From Selaginella moellendorffii (Eukaryota; Streptophyta; Lycopodiopsida; Selaginellales; Selaginellaceae), in NCBI RefSeq assembly GCF_000143415.4, contig NW_003314317.1, forward strand, positions 496,001 to 560,000: DNA of 64,000 bases, in the 5' to 3' direction. This document shows, one piece after another, positions 48,693-58,565 of the stretch. The position numbers were made by a program, and so were the translations under genes. Numbering within the stretch: position 1 is the first letter of the stretch; every line of letters starts with the position of its first letter. The notes beneath the pieces are model-generated. The model did no database searches. It was given only the letters and a program-made list of their open reading frames with translations, and had not been told where the DNA came from.

Positions 48693-51212
48693 TTATTTTT
48701 GACTTTCGAGTTCCAGTATGAGCTGCTCCATGGTCTTCCTGTATATTGGCATGTAGTGATCATTCACCATGGTTCGCGACAACCGCACCTTCCCATATAG
48801 CCTCCTGTTCGTCTCAAACAGTCCCACCCTCGCCTTGAATTCCTGCTCGCCACCATCGCTGCCCGAGTCCTCTGGCAGCGGCGAAACCATGTGAATCACT
48901 CGACCTGGGGGATAGAACCGATTGCGCTCTCGGCCACAGCCTTGTTCTTCCGATGGCAAAACTATGTCCCTTCCCATCTCGGTCGCGGACGCCATCACGT
49001 CCTCCTCCTCTTTGGTGATCTCCTTAGCTGCTCGCTCTTCTTCTTCCCGCCCCAGGCGATCCTCCTCCTTTTGCCGCTGGAGTTCTTCTTCCAGCTCCTG
49101 CCACAGATACTCCTCGCCAATGCTTACGTGATCCGCTGCCTCCTGGGAGCTGGAACCGGGAAATTCTGCTTCAATCTCCATTTCCTCCTGAGTCTCCACG
49201 GACCACTTTGTGTCCTCCTGAGTCTCCACGGACCACTTTGTTTCCTCCTGAGTTTCCACAGACCACTTTGTTTCTTCCACCTCGGTGAAGGTGGACGAGC
49301 ACGGAAGAGAATCCGCCTTTGGAGCCTCTTCCATTCCCCCTTCACTCTCTTTAATACTCGTCACTGTACTCGTTACTGTGTTTGCACGCCTACGCGGCCC
49401 GATGCACGCCCATCCAGACAGTCCGGTCAATCCGAGCGATGGCCGAGTCCGAACAACTGCCATTGCAACGTTCTGCGCTTGTTTCATGACAACCTGGACG
49501 CATTAAAACACGTAGTTAGAAATTGGTGCAGGACGCTGGACGATGGACGGGGGGAATGGAACTCAACGAAGTACCAGGTTGGAAAGATGACAAAGATTGC
49601 TTTGCCAGTATATCCTAACACGGTTCGTCCAAGGATAGAAGAAACCCGGAAGAGCTTCTCCGAAAAAGATGTAGGCCTAATCTTTGCTGGAGAAGGATCA
49701 GGAGAGTGGAGAAAGGGGAAAGCATTGTGTTCGTTACGGGATAGTAGATACCTGGGTGCTGCTGCTGACTGGCTTCCAGATAGCCCCCGCGCTAGCGACT
49801 CCAGTTCGCATCCTTGCCATTGATGGCAATCTGCTACTTACTGCTGTAGCAGAACGATACACTGTCCGCAAGATTCTTGTTCGTTCGATCTGCTCCTTGA
49901 AATCACTGACCCAAGCAGAAGATGTCACCTATTTCAGAAAAATGAATTTCACAGCGAAAGGGAGAAGTATGAGCAGCAAACTACTTACTTCAGCTCGTAA
50001 ATCGTCCACAGATGCAGCAGAAAACGTTGGCACCAGGTCTGAACCGTTTACGACAGACGTCACAAATGGCAATCCAGACTCCGCAAGCTCCCACGTCATG
50101 CAAGCAGCTGATAATAGTAGAATGTTAGCAAAGTCTCGGCTCTAAAAAATAGTTATCTACCAGGAGCGAAGGATACACAATTCGCTGAACTGAATTCCTT
50201 CTTCTCTCGAAGAATATACGTCAGCAAAGCAGCCGTGCCGCCGCCAAGTGAATGACCAACTATCTGGATCAAACGTAAGCGTCAAAATGGGAGTTCCAAT
50301 CACGCCTCTTACCTTTATTCGATAGCCGGGAGACTTATTTAAAGCTTCAAGCAAATGCGGAGTAGCTAGCTGAGCAATCCACCTTGCAGCAGCAACCATG
50401 CCGCAATGAGCATATCCCAAAACCAAACTTTCCACGCCTCCGTTATGCAGAACCGTGAGATGGAAGGGGACAACCGCTCCCGTGACAGCCGTTAACGTGT
50501 CCTTGATGCTATGAGTTCCACGGATGACAAGAAGTATGGATTCGGTCTTGTCATCCCTCAACACACAAAAGGCGGGCTTCAACAGCTGCACGAAAGAAAA
50601 GAAATAGCTCACTTAATCGACTAGTCCCGAAAAGAAAGAACCAACATACCGCAGCCTTCGGTTCTTGAAGAATCACTTGATCCTTAGAGAAGCCAGTTTC
50701 TTCCAGGAACAAAGGGAACGGCTTCTTCGAAAAATGTAGACATATAAGAAGCAATCGCAAGAGCTCCTTCAACGTATTCACAACCTCCAAGCCTGTAAGC
50801 TGGCAACCATCGCCAGCGAAAACACTAGCTACGTGGAGATGTCCCTGCGAAGACGAAAGAAGAGTAGCTGATTTAACAAGAAAAGCACTACTTCCACACT
50901 TCCACTTACTTGACGCCGGAGAAGGTAATTGATTCCAAACGCCAAATCCCCAATCGGCCATTTCCCAAGAGTCTCCGAGTAAGTAAACCGCAAAGTCTCC
51001 ATAATCGTGGCAAGAGCTTCCAGCCATGTCGATGGAGCTCGGACGAGCCGAGGCATCCTCAAGGAGCTGGAGCTGGAGCTCCTACTGGATTCCCCGCCCT
51101 CATCCAGCTCGCCAAATTCATCCACACCGCGCCTTCCCCATGGAATCCCCCATCTCGAGTAGTAATACAGGGCAGCTGCTCCAGCCGCCGTCGCAAGCGT
51201 CGCCGTAGCCAT
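48693..51212 (-). CDS. class 3 lipase (plant sn-1 diacylglycerol lipase-like)
   Basis: A multi-exon gene of about 640 codons. The N-terminus MATATLATAAGAAALYYYSR carries a short hydrophobic anchor. Next come the plant mono/diacylglycerol lipase N-domain (DLAFGINYLLRRQ, HLHVASVFAGD) and the alpha/beta hydrolase core. The nucleophile elbow IVGHSLGGG (50240-50257) appears once the 49-bp GTAAGAGG..GATCCAG intron is removed. The likely catalytic Asp is in NGSDLVPTFS and the His in PPGRVIHMVSPL. It ends NDHYMPIYRKTMEQLILELE, as plant members such as Arabidopsis At3g14075 do in my memory. These enzymes hydrolyse acylglycerols at membranes. A three-fold repeat TKWSVETQEE (49180-49275) and a long Glu-rich coiled stretch (about 49010-49110) interrupt the C-terminal part. 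The full triad suggests activity. Confidence 0.85.
49180..49275 (-). repeat. three-copy 30-bp tandem repeat inside the lipase gene
   Basis: Three near-identical 30-bp units encode TKWSVETQE(E/D). They lie in the acidic linker between the catalytic core and the catalytic-His region, and keep the frame. Confidence 0.85.
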
Positions 51213-51646
51213 CGCGCTCCAGAGCTTCGATCATCCCTCGGACATGGAGCTGTAAAGCGCGCATTCGATCGAGAGGGAGCGGTTCCAGCAGCGTAGCCTT
51301 ACCTGGAGAGATTGCAGAACCCTAGAAGCAGATCCAGCTCGCCGTGAGGATTTCGCACGGAAAATGCGATGACTCCCCCGAGAAATTCCACCGCCTTCCC
51401 TAGTCACAGAACAAACGTTGCGTCGCTTCTCCTCCGTTAGGTCTAAAAAGGTCACATATGTCCGGAGGATATCCTCCTTGGAACCGTTGGATAATCCAAT
51501 AGGGCTGCTTACGTGGGCCGTCGGATGTCGCCGTAAGGCCAAGTGTCACACCGCGAATCCGACGACCACGATTTCTTCCAGACCGGAAGTGCCACACCGC
51601 GAAATTCGACGGCCAGGATTTCTTCTAGACGGGAATCAATGGCCAG
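51213..51646. other. upstream region between the lipase and PPR genes
   Basis: 434 bases between divergent start codons. The sequence AAGTG(T/C)CACACCGCGAA occurs twice, at 51541-51557 and 51587-51603, as a 46-bp-spaced direct repeat (...CCGACGACCACGATTTCTTC / TTCGACGGCCAGGATTTCTTC). No gene. Confidence 0.5.
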
Positions 51647-54157
51647 ATGTCGAGCAGCCTGTCGCTTCTTTGTTCCAAGCAAGGCCCACTCCACGCGTTG
51701 AGGGCTTTTGCGAGCGCTCATGTTCTTCACGTCGATAGGGCTCACAGCGAGGCGGATCTGGCACGCCAGTGCAACGATGCCAGAGATCTCTCCCATGCCC
51801 GCCAAATCCACGCTCGAATTCTCGCCACCGAGTGGCGCGGCAGCGTTTTCCTGGGAAATCAGGTTATTCATATGTATGGGCGATGCGGTAGCGTCGGCGA
51901 CGCCGATCGTGTGTTTCACGCGATGGAGCGGCGGAATCTCTTCTCATGGAACATCGTCCTCGCGGCATATGCCCAGAACGGGCATCTTGCCGAGTGTAAT
52001 GCCGGGTTCTCGAGGATTCCGGAATGGAATGTTGTGTCGTGGACGGTGATGATGGTGGCTTACACACAAAGAGGGAATGTCCAGGGCGCGAAGGAAACGT
52101 TCGATCAAATGCCGGAGCGGAATGTCGTGTCTTGGACGACCATGATCTCGCTATATGCCCAGTCAGGGCATTTCGAAGATGCCAAGAGAATGTTCTCTTT
52201 AATTCCGGAATGCACTGTGGTATCCTGGACGGTCATTTTCCAAGCCCACGTTACCAACGGCCAGATCGACAGCGCCAAAGCCGTGTTTGACGAAATGCCC
52301 GAGAGGAACGTGGTCGCGTGGACGGCCATGGTCTCGGCATATTCCAACCTCCACAGGCCGGAAGATTCGCTCGCGTGGCTCAGCAGGATGCCACAGTGGA
52401 ACGTGGTCACGTGCAACGTCATGCTGGACGGCTACGTGGCACGGGGCCTCTTTGACGACGCCGCCGCGCAGTTCCACGTCGTCCCCAAGGATGTGGTGAC
52501 GTGGAACACCATGCTGACGGCATGCACGGAGCACGGCCACGTCGACCTCGCGGTTGAAATGTTCCACAGGATGCCGCAGCACACCGTCGTGACGTGGAAC
52601 GCGATGATAGCCGGGTATGCCCGTAACGGGCATCTGGACGAGTCAAGGGCGCTGTTTGACTGCCTAGACGAACGCAACGCGGTGACGTGGACAACCATGA
52701 TTTCGGCGTACGCGCAGTGTAGATTACTGCGGGAAGCCGCGGTTCTGTTTCACGAGATGCCGCAGTTAGACGCACGGCCGTGGCACGTCATGGTTGCGGC
52801 ATATGCCGAGGCAGGGCAGTTTGACGACGCCAAGGCGCTGTTTGAGCAGTCCGACGCTCGGGATTCCACCACGTGGACGGCCATGATGGGCGCTTATGCT
52901 CACCACGGCCAGTGGGAACAATCCAAGGCCTTGTTCGATGGAATGCCGAGAAGAGCTGTGGAGCCATGGAACAATTTGATCTCGGTGTATGGCCAATGCG
53001 GCTATCTGCAAGACGCGATCGAGGCATTCCATAAGATTCCCCACCGGGACGTGATCTCCTGGAACTCGATCCTCACGGCCACCGCGCAAAATGGACGCCT
53101 GGACGATGCCGAGGAGCTCTTTCGCCAAATCCCCGAGACGAATCCAGTTTCTTACAACATCCTCCTCCAGGCGCACGCTCAATCCGGCAACATCGATCGA
53201 GCGCTCGCTTTGTTTCGATCGATGCCAGGGCTCGGGATCCTGGCGTGGACGGCGATGGTCCTGCTCTACGCCAAGACCGGCAATCTGAACGACGCGCGGG
53301 AATTTTTCCACAGAATGCCGCAGCGCGACGCCTTCTCGTGCATCACCATGATCGCGGTGAGCGCGATGAAGGGGAATCTTTCTGAATCAAACCAGTGCTT
53401 TCGCGAGATCCGCTACCACAACCTCGCGTCCTGGACGACGATGCTAGTGGCAAATGCCCAGAACGGGCATCTGGAGGTAGCGCGAGCGTTGTTTGATCTC
53501 ATGCCCGTACGAGACAACGTATCATGGAACGCGATGATCACGGGCTACGCCTCGAAGGGCCGTACGGAAGAGGCCCGGCGGATATTCGAGTCCATGCCGG
53601 AGCGCAACGCGGCATCTTTCGGCGCCATGATCTCGGCATATGCCCAGAACGGGTATATTCCCCAGGCGCGCGAGGTCTTCGAGAGTGGCGGCTCCTCCCA
53701 GCACGACGCCTGGAACGCCCTGATCGCGGCACTGGCGCGCGATGGCCACGCCGCCGACGCGATCCATCTCTCGCGCGCGATGGCGCTCGAGGGCTACGCG
53801 CTGGATGGGGAGTCCTTCACGGCCATCCTCACGGCGTGCTGCCACTCGGGCAACATTGGGCGAGGGATCCGTGAGTTTGGATCGATCGTGGATCACGGGC
53901 TGAGCCCAATTGGATCTCACTACTGCCGGATGATCGATCTCCTGGGGCGTGCCGGGGAGCTGGGCAAGGCGGAGGATTTGATCGCGGCAATGCCATTCCC
54001 GCCCTGCGATGTGGCGTGGGGGACGCTCTTGGGTGCGTGTAAGGTCTCGCCAGATGTGGAGAGGGGGATGCGAGCGGCAGGGCAGGCATTGGAACTGGAT
54101 GGCCAGAGATCCGGCCCCTATATCATGCTCTCCAACTTGTACACGAGAGAGGCGTAG
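51647..54157 (+). CDS. pentatricopeptide repeat (PPR) protein built of short S-type repeats
   Basis: An intron-free ORF of 836 codons. From about residue 95 it shows some 19 consecutive repeats of 30-31 residues with the pattern (E)RNVVSWTTMISAYAQNGxxxxA..LFxxMP. The 31-residue period marks the short 'S' type, not classic 35-residue P repeats. The last repeats pass to a P/L-type pair (EGYALDGESFTAILTACCHSG; GLSPIGSHYCRMIDLLGRAG) and an E-like start (WGTLLGACKV..ALELDGQRSGPYIMLSNLY). The protein then stops at TREA, before the E domain would be complete, and has no DYW domain. PPR proteins bind organelle RNA and guide editing, splicing or stability. No strong targeting peptide is obvious beyond the Ser/Arg-containing first 30 residues. 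Fragments recur at 54775 and 57105. Confidence 0.93.
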   Translation: MSSSLSLLCSKQGPLHALRAFASAHVLHVDRAHSEADLARQCNDARDLSHARQIHARILATEWRGSVFLGNQVIHMYGRCGSVGDADRVFHAMERRNLFSWNIVLAAYAQNGHLAECNAGFSRIPEWNVVSWTVMMVAYTQRGNVQGAKETFDQMPERNVVSWTTMISLYAQSGHFEDAKRMFSLIPECTVVSWTVIFQAHVTNGQIDSAKAVFDEMPERNVVAWTAMVSAYSNLHRPEDSLAWLSRMPQWNVVTCNVMLDGYVARGLFDDAAAQFHVVPKDVVTWNTMLTACTEHGHVDLAVEMFHRMPQHTVVTWNAMIAGYARNGHLDESRALFDCLDERNAVTWTTMISAYAQCRLLREAAVLFHEMPQLDARPWHVMVAAYAEAGQFDDAKALFEQSDARDSTTWTAMMGAYAHHGQWEQSKALFDGMPRRAVEPWNNLISVYGQCGYLQDAIEAFHKIPHRDVISWNSILTATAQNGRLDDAEELFRQIPETNPVSYNILLQAHAQSGNIDRALALFRSMPGLGILAWTAMVLLYAKTGNLNDAREFFHRMPQRDAFSCITMIAVSAMKGNLSESNQCFREIRYHNLASWTTMLVANAQNGHLEVARALFDLMPVRDNVSWNAMITGYASKGRTEEARRIFESMPERNAASFGAMISAYAQNGYIPQAREVFESGGSSQHDAWNALIAALARDGHAADAIHLSRAMALEGYALDGESFTAILTACCHSGNIGRGIREFGSIVDHGLSPIGSHYCRMIDLLGRAGELGKAEDLIAAMPFPPCDVAWGTLLGACKVSPDVERGMRAAGQALELDGQRSGPYIMLSNLYTREA

Positions 54158-54417
54158 ATTGTCTGTAAGGATTGATCAAAAACAGCCTGGATTTTGTCAC
54201 AGGAACTGACACATTCGTTTCTAGAAGGATGGATTGATCTAACTTCCTTTTGAATTTAACTCGATTTTAATAATTTTTTACCTTTTTTCTTTTATCTTTC
54301 TAACCATTTTTATGATTTTAACCAAATAATAAAATCAAATTTATATTGTGAGGTCCATGCACTCACAATATGATATTATTTTTATTAGGAAATCCTAAAA
54401 AGGTTCTTAAGTAAGTA
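54158..54417. other. intergenic, AT-rich
   Basis: No gene. It holds a 21-bp motif (54347-54367), TGTGAGGTCC-ATGCACTCACA, that equals the two ends of the short gypsy LTR joined together. Confidence 0.4.
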
Positions 54418-54740
54418 CCTTTTGCACTCAGTTCCATAATACGTACATGCATTGCAGCTTGACTCCCCTTCCATAAGCAAGAATAATCTCGCTAATCATA
54501 GTCAGTTGTGTCACTTTGGTTTAGTAGTTTTCCTTCTGGAGATACCTACAAAGTTCCAACCTTAAGAAAAGAAGACAATTAAAAACCTCATACACAGAAA
54601 GACCCTCATACCCTTTATATCGTGAGGCCCTCCTTTAGCAACCCAGCCTTGAACATCCTCTATTTCACTCTTCACCTGGGCGTCTCCTCACCACATGTTT
54701 CAATCGCATCAGCATGCTCCGAATAGTCCACTCTTCTCAC
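54418..54740 (-). pseudogene. decayed copy of the small unknown gene at 56526-57001
   Basis: The whole region aligns with 56545-56990, including the intron, but with several deletions and frame breaks (for example a missing block near 54590-54600 and another at 54680). Shared strings include CTTCTGGAGATACCTACAAA and CATCAGCATGCTCCG. Confidence 0.75.
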
Positions 54741-55130
54741 ATGGTTTAAGAATTAAAACAAGCAAATGGTGTCGAGGGTATTCCTTGGGCCTTGATTGGT
54801 GAGTCTTGGATGATGATGTTGGTTCGATCAAGTTCCACGACCACCACAACTGATGCGGTCTTGTTTTAGATCAGATCTCAGGAACAGGAAGAGGAACGTA
54901 CATCCTCCGGCTCGGAGACCCTCAACGTCTATAAACGTATGACATTCATGCTTCTTTCCGTTAGCGAACAAGTGCTAGTATAGCTTTAGATAGAATTGTC
55001 AGACTGTGGAAAACGTTGGCTATCTTTATGGGGGCCCGATCTAGTGCCGCTGAGATTGCTCAACGATTTAACGCTATGTTTTGCTCTCAAACTGGAAAGA
55101 CAAGCTCGCATGCAGGTGAGTGCTAAATTC
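54741..55130 (+). repeat. duplicated scrap, copy A (PPR and 34-kb intergenic fragments)
   Basis: 54775-54840 resembles PPR codons of the 52.0-52.1 kb region (GGTTCGATCAAGTTCC). 54860-55130 matches 34270-34730 in inverted orientation and 57390-57660 in direct orientation, with deletions. No coding potential. Confidence 0.6.
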
Positions 55131-55165
55131 TTTGGATGCTTCTTCTTTGCTGTTTTCTTCCAAGT

Positions 55166-55410
55166 GTAATGAAGCAAATGGAGCTCAGAAACGTGAGCCA
55201 TCCATGAAGAAGTTAGACAAGAAGAAGCCGAGATCTAGCATGGCGGCAGCAGTAGCAAGGGGAGCAAGAGTCACAAGCGAAGGTAAGCACACAGGAATAG
55301 GATGTGAAGATAACACAATTGGGCGAGTGGTACTTAAGAAAGTAACAACAAGCAAGGCTGCGAGGAGGGAGAGGAGGAAATGTCTAGATTTCTCCCCACT
55401 CATGTGATGC
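55166..55410 (+). pseudogene. copy A: joined fragments of MHX and of the Ser/Lys-rich gene
   Basis: 55166-55215 is the reverse complement of an MHX exon near 32950-33000. It is joined at GACAAGAAGAAG to sequence from the last exon and 3' flank of the Ser/Lys-rich gene (inverse of about 35460-35700). The same joint occurs at 58330-58342. Confidence 0.75.
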
Positions 55411-55426
55411 TTTCTATTGGCTTACC

Positions 55427-56370
55427 TCAACGCTCCCTCGTAATCCAAGTGTCACCCAACCTAAGCCTAGTGCAGAATGAACAAATTTGTAAGGTCCTAA
55501 TGGCTTGGTGAGGATGTTGGCCAATCTCTCTCCCATAGGAACATAATCGATGTACATTACTCGTGCTTTGACTTATTCTCACACGTAATGGAACTGCCCA
55601 AGAATGTGTTTGTTGTGACCATGGAAGACTGGATTCCACGTCATTAATATGCTGCTTTGATTGTCACACCTCTTTAATTTTTGGATCAAGCTTCTTGTGT
55701 AACTAATCTAGAACATGGGCATATGTGGTGCAATTAACATGCAAAGATGTGAAATATCAAACTTCTTTCCAGACCACACTTCCTCCAGAGTTTGGCCACC
55801 TTTTAGTGCAGTGGTGGCTAAACAATTTTGCACATGCATCACCATAGCAAATGCCTTTTGCCAGAATGCCTAGCCTAATTTAGCATAAAAAAGAAGGATG
55901 CATGCTGCATTGTGTTTGATTCTTCCTCTCAGTGATACCATTTTGTTGTGGGGTGTATTGTGCAGTGATTTAGTGTTCACATGACAAAAGTCTTGAAGAG
56001 AATGGTTAAAATACTCCTTTCCACCATTAATTCGCAATGCGCTAATTTTCTGCTCTAAGATTTGTTTCAATGAAAACTTTGTAGTGTTTGAAGGTCTCTT
56101 AGCCTCGTGCTTTCCTCGCAAGAAGAATATGCATGTTTTACGATTGAAATCATCAACTAGCATCATGAAATATTTCACACCAAAGTGATTGGGAACATTC
56201 ATAGGCCCACACAAATCTGAGTGAACAAGTTCTAGTGGATATTTGTTTTGACACATTGATGAAGCAAAATTTTGCTGATGAGGATGTTTCCCTAGCATAC
56301 ATGTCTCGCAGAAGGGGTGTGTAATCTTTATCCCAAGGTTCAGCCCCATAACAATGTTTCATGTCTTTAT
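55427..56370 (-). mobile_element. Ty1/copia retrotransposon fragment
   Basis: On the minus strand 56370-55870 holds the GAG-pre-integrase end and integrase start: HPFCETCMLGK, LVHSDLCGPMN, DDFNRKTCIFFL and LRINGGKEYFN. 55690-55430 holds the C-terminal end of RNase H: CDNQSSILMTWNPVFH, KHILGQFHYV, YVPMGERLANILTKPLG. The reverse transcriptase between them is missing and the frames contain stops. No LTRs are seen. Confidence 0.8.
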
Positions 56371-56525
56371 ATCGGGAAGGAAGTATTGCCCTCAGTAAAG
56401 CAATTGACTGGCAAAAGGGTATTTGAGAGAAAGGCTAGGCTGAAAAAATCAATTTCTATAATTTTATATTTATTGATATTATTATTATCGCTTAACCCTA
56501 ACCGTACCACGAATTCATAAAAACC

Positions 56526-57001
56526 TTATGCCATAACTCTATACCCTTTTGCACTCAATTCCATAAGCTCTGCAAAAATTGCATCTTGACTCTCCTGCCA
56601 TAAGCAAGAATAGTTTCGCCAATCATAGTCAGTTGTGCCACTAGTTTGGTCCACCGATTCCAATACTTTTCCTTCTGGAGATACCTACAAATTTCCAACC
56701 TCAAGAAAAGAAGATGAAAGAAAAACAGTTGAAAACCTACCTTCTGGACCAAATACCTCACATATACATGCTCCTCATCATCCCACAGAAAGAGAGCCAG
56801 AGCCCGCATACCTTTTTCATCAGGAGGGAAGTATTGCCCTCCTTTGACAACCCAGCCCTGAACATCTTCTATATCAATCTTCACAGGGAAGTAATCCCTC
56901 TCAGTCACAGGATCGACGATGGGCGTCTCCTCGACAGAGAAATCCACCACATACCCGGGATGTTTCAACCGCATCAGCATGCTCCGGATAGCTTCTTCCA
57001 T
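56526..57001 (-). CDS. small protein of unknown function, two exons
   Basis: An ATG at 57001 opens MEEAIRSMLMRLKHPG and runs to LVQK. A 56-bp GTAGG..TTTGTAG intron joins it in phase to VSPEGKVLESVDQTSG, ending YRVMA and TAA at 56526. About 140 residues, acidic, with no signal peptide or membrane segment and many aromatic residues (GWVVKGGQYFPPDEKGM; LFLWDDEEHVYVRYL). I recognise no family. The frame is intact across the intron while the sister copy at 54418-54740 is broken. This suggests the gene is, or recently was, under selection. Confidence 0.6.
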
Positions 57002-57104
57002 CTTGACAAAACCTAAAGCCTACCCTAAAGCATTTGGGCGAAAGGCTATTGAAAAATACAAGCGCTCCAGAATCATGAGCACACCGTATTTTTGTTCCGT
57101 GCAA

Positions 57105-57225
57105 TGGTGCGGGCATCGCGCTATGCGAGGGTATTCCCGGGTCCTTGAGAATTCCAGAATGAAATGGAGTCTTGGGGCTTATTTACAAAGAGAAGATGCT
57201 AGATAACGTTCGATCAAGTTCCACG
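57105..57225 (+). pseudogene. PPR gene fragment
   Basis: Matches the PPR gene around 51985-52110 (GTATTCCCGGGTCCTTGAG..ATTCCAGAATG.AATG..GTCTTGG..TTACA.AAAGAG, then ACGTTCGATCAA), with deletions that break the frame. It covers about one and a half repeats. Confidence 0.65.
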
Positions 57226-57239
57226 ACCATGCGGCAACT

Positions 57240-58024
57240 CGGTGACACGGACGGATGGAGCATTCCCTGGTAAAGAAAGCCTTTTCTTCGACTCAATGGA
57301 CACAATAGATTTTCAAGCCAAGACTTCTTGTGTGAATCAAAGGTGGGGTGTAACAAGCTCTTTACAGCTGATGCCACCTCTCAAAAGTGGTTCTACATCA
57401 GATCTCAGGAACAGGAACGTCCAACTGTGTATCCTCTGGCATTCGACACTCAGGAATTGTTTTCAAGTGGTTGCACACGGTTCAACTTCATTACAAACAG
57501 CTAACAGTATAACATTCATGCTTCTTTCCGTGTCCTTACCGTGTAAAAGTGATAGGATGCTATGGAGTGCTGGTACAGCTTTTGCCAGATAGAACTGGGA
57601 GAAATGCAAGTAGGCTGTGGAAAACATTGGCCATCTTTATGGAGATTGCTCAACAATCCGTTTTCAATCGTATTTGAAATGAAACAACGACCATGTGAGT
57701 TTGTCCTCCTTGGAACTCATCTCAAAAATGTGATGCAATAGTACCCTTCGTTGATCCTGGAGAGAAATCTATTGGTAATCAAGTTATGATACTGTTTTGG
57801 ATTGTTATATTGATTTGCAGTGGCTGCTTTAGGACGAACATCAAGCAGCATCCGAAGGTATACTGTTTACGTAACATTTGAACCTTTGAGGTTCGTTTGT
57901 TTTGACAGGTCTTGTTTCGTTCTACTATTTTTTTCGAGCGCGATCCTTGGTTTGTCTCGTGGAGAGAAGAATCAGTAAAGGCTGTAGTTTTTGCGTTCCT
58001 CTATGACACAAGAATTGTATTTTT
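57240..58024. repeat. copy B of the 33.7-34.8 kb intergenic region, inverted
   Basis: 57300-57600 matches 34460-34770, 57600-57700 matches 34390-34450 and 33980-34010, and 57740-58000 matches 33690-33930. All are in inverted orientation and in the reverse order expected of one collinear block with deletions. Confidence 0.75.
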
Positions 58025-58342
58025 ATGAATCATGTCAATCTGTCTGTGACGAAGGCAAGTGTCAAATAGACCGAGAGCAAAAATTTCATTCCTGCTAAAG
58101 GAACTACGTAAACGTTGATACAATTGCTGTGGAGAGAACTTTCATCAAGCAGGTAAACATGATGTCCAGGATTTGTATGTTTGCTATGGGTGAATCTGCA
58201 GTCTCGTCGCAGCGATCTTGATGATCTGATACTTGTCATGCAGTTGATGCAATTTGAGAGCTTGACAACGATGTACATGTAATGAAGCAAATGGAGCTCA
58301 GAAACGGGAGCCATCCGTGAAGAAGTTGGACAAGAAGAAGCC
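58025..58342 (-). pseudogene. MHX gene fragment with introns retained
   Basis: On the minus strand it follows MHX from about 32945 to 33090, skips to 33205, and runs through the intron (TTTACCTGCTTGATGAAAG) and the SNCINVYV exon to [10 protein letters not shown]-like sequence and the 3' flank. Retained introns prove a DNA-level copy, not retroposition. Frame breaks make it a pseudogene. Confidence 0.85.
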
Positions 58343-58565
58343 GAGATCTTCCAAGCTCAGCAGCTCGGCAGCAGCAAAGGAAGGAGAGAGTCACAAAGAA
58401 AGAGAAGGCAAGGAAGGAACAGGATAACAACGAGCAGGGAGAGGAGGAAGGAAAGCAAGGTGAGGAGGGGAGGAGGGGAGTTTCAAGCTTGAGAAAACAA
58501 GGAAGAGGAAGAAAGAGGCCACTCATGAGTTTGTTTCATTGGATGAGACGTCCACGGTTCGAATC
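58343..58565 (+). pseudogene. fragment of the Ser/Lys-rich gene (last exon and 3' flank)
   Basis: CCGAGATCTTCCAAGC..GGCAGCAGCAAAG..AAAGGAAGGAGAGAGT follows the minus strand of 35710-35640, then 35560-35290 with deletions. It is joined to the MHX fragment at 58342. Confidence 0.75.

Noticed and set aside
48891-49823. 310-codon plus-strand ORF opposite the lipase gene
   Set aside because: It runs antisense through well-supported lipase exons and introns and has no motif of its own.
52766-53311. 181-codon antisense ORF, and several others, opposite the PPR gene
   Set aside because: They mirror the GC-rich codon pattern of the repeats, have no own motifs, and the plus strand clearly encodes the PPR array.
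53840-54160. DYW deaminase domain at the end of the PPR protein
   Set aside because: The frame stops soon after the E-like SNLYTREA. No HxE or CxxC deaminase motif is seen downstream in any frame.
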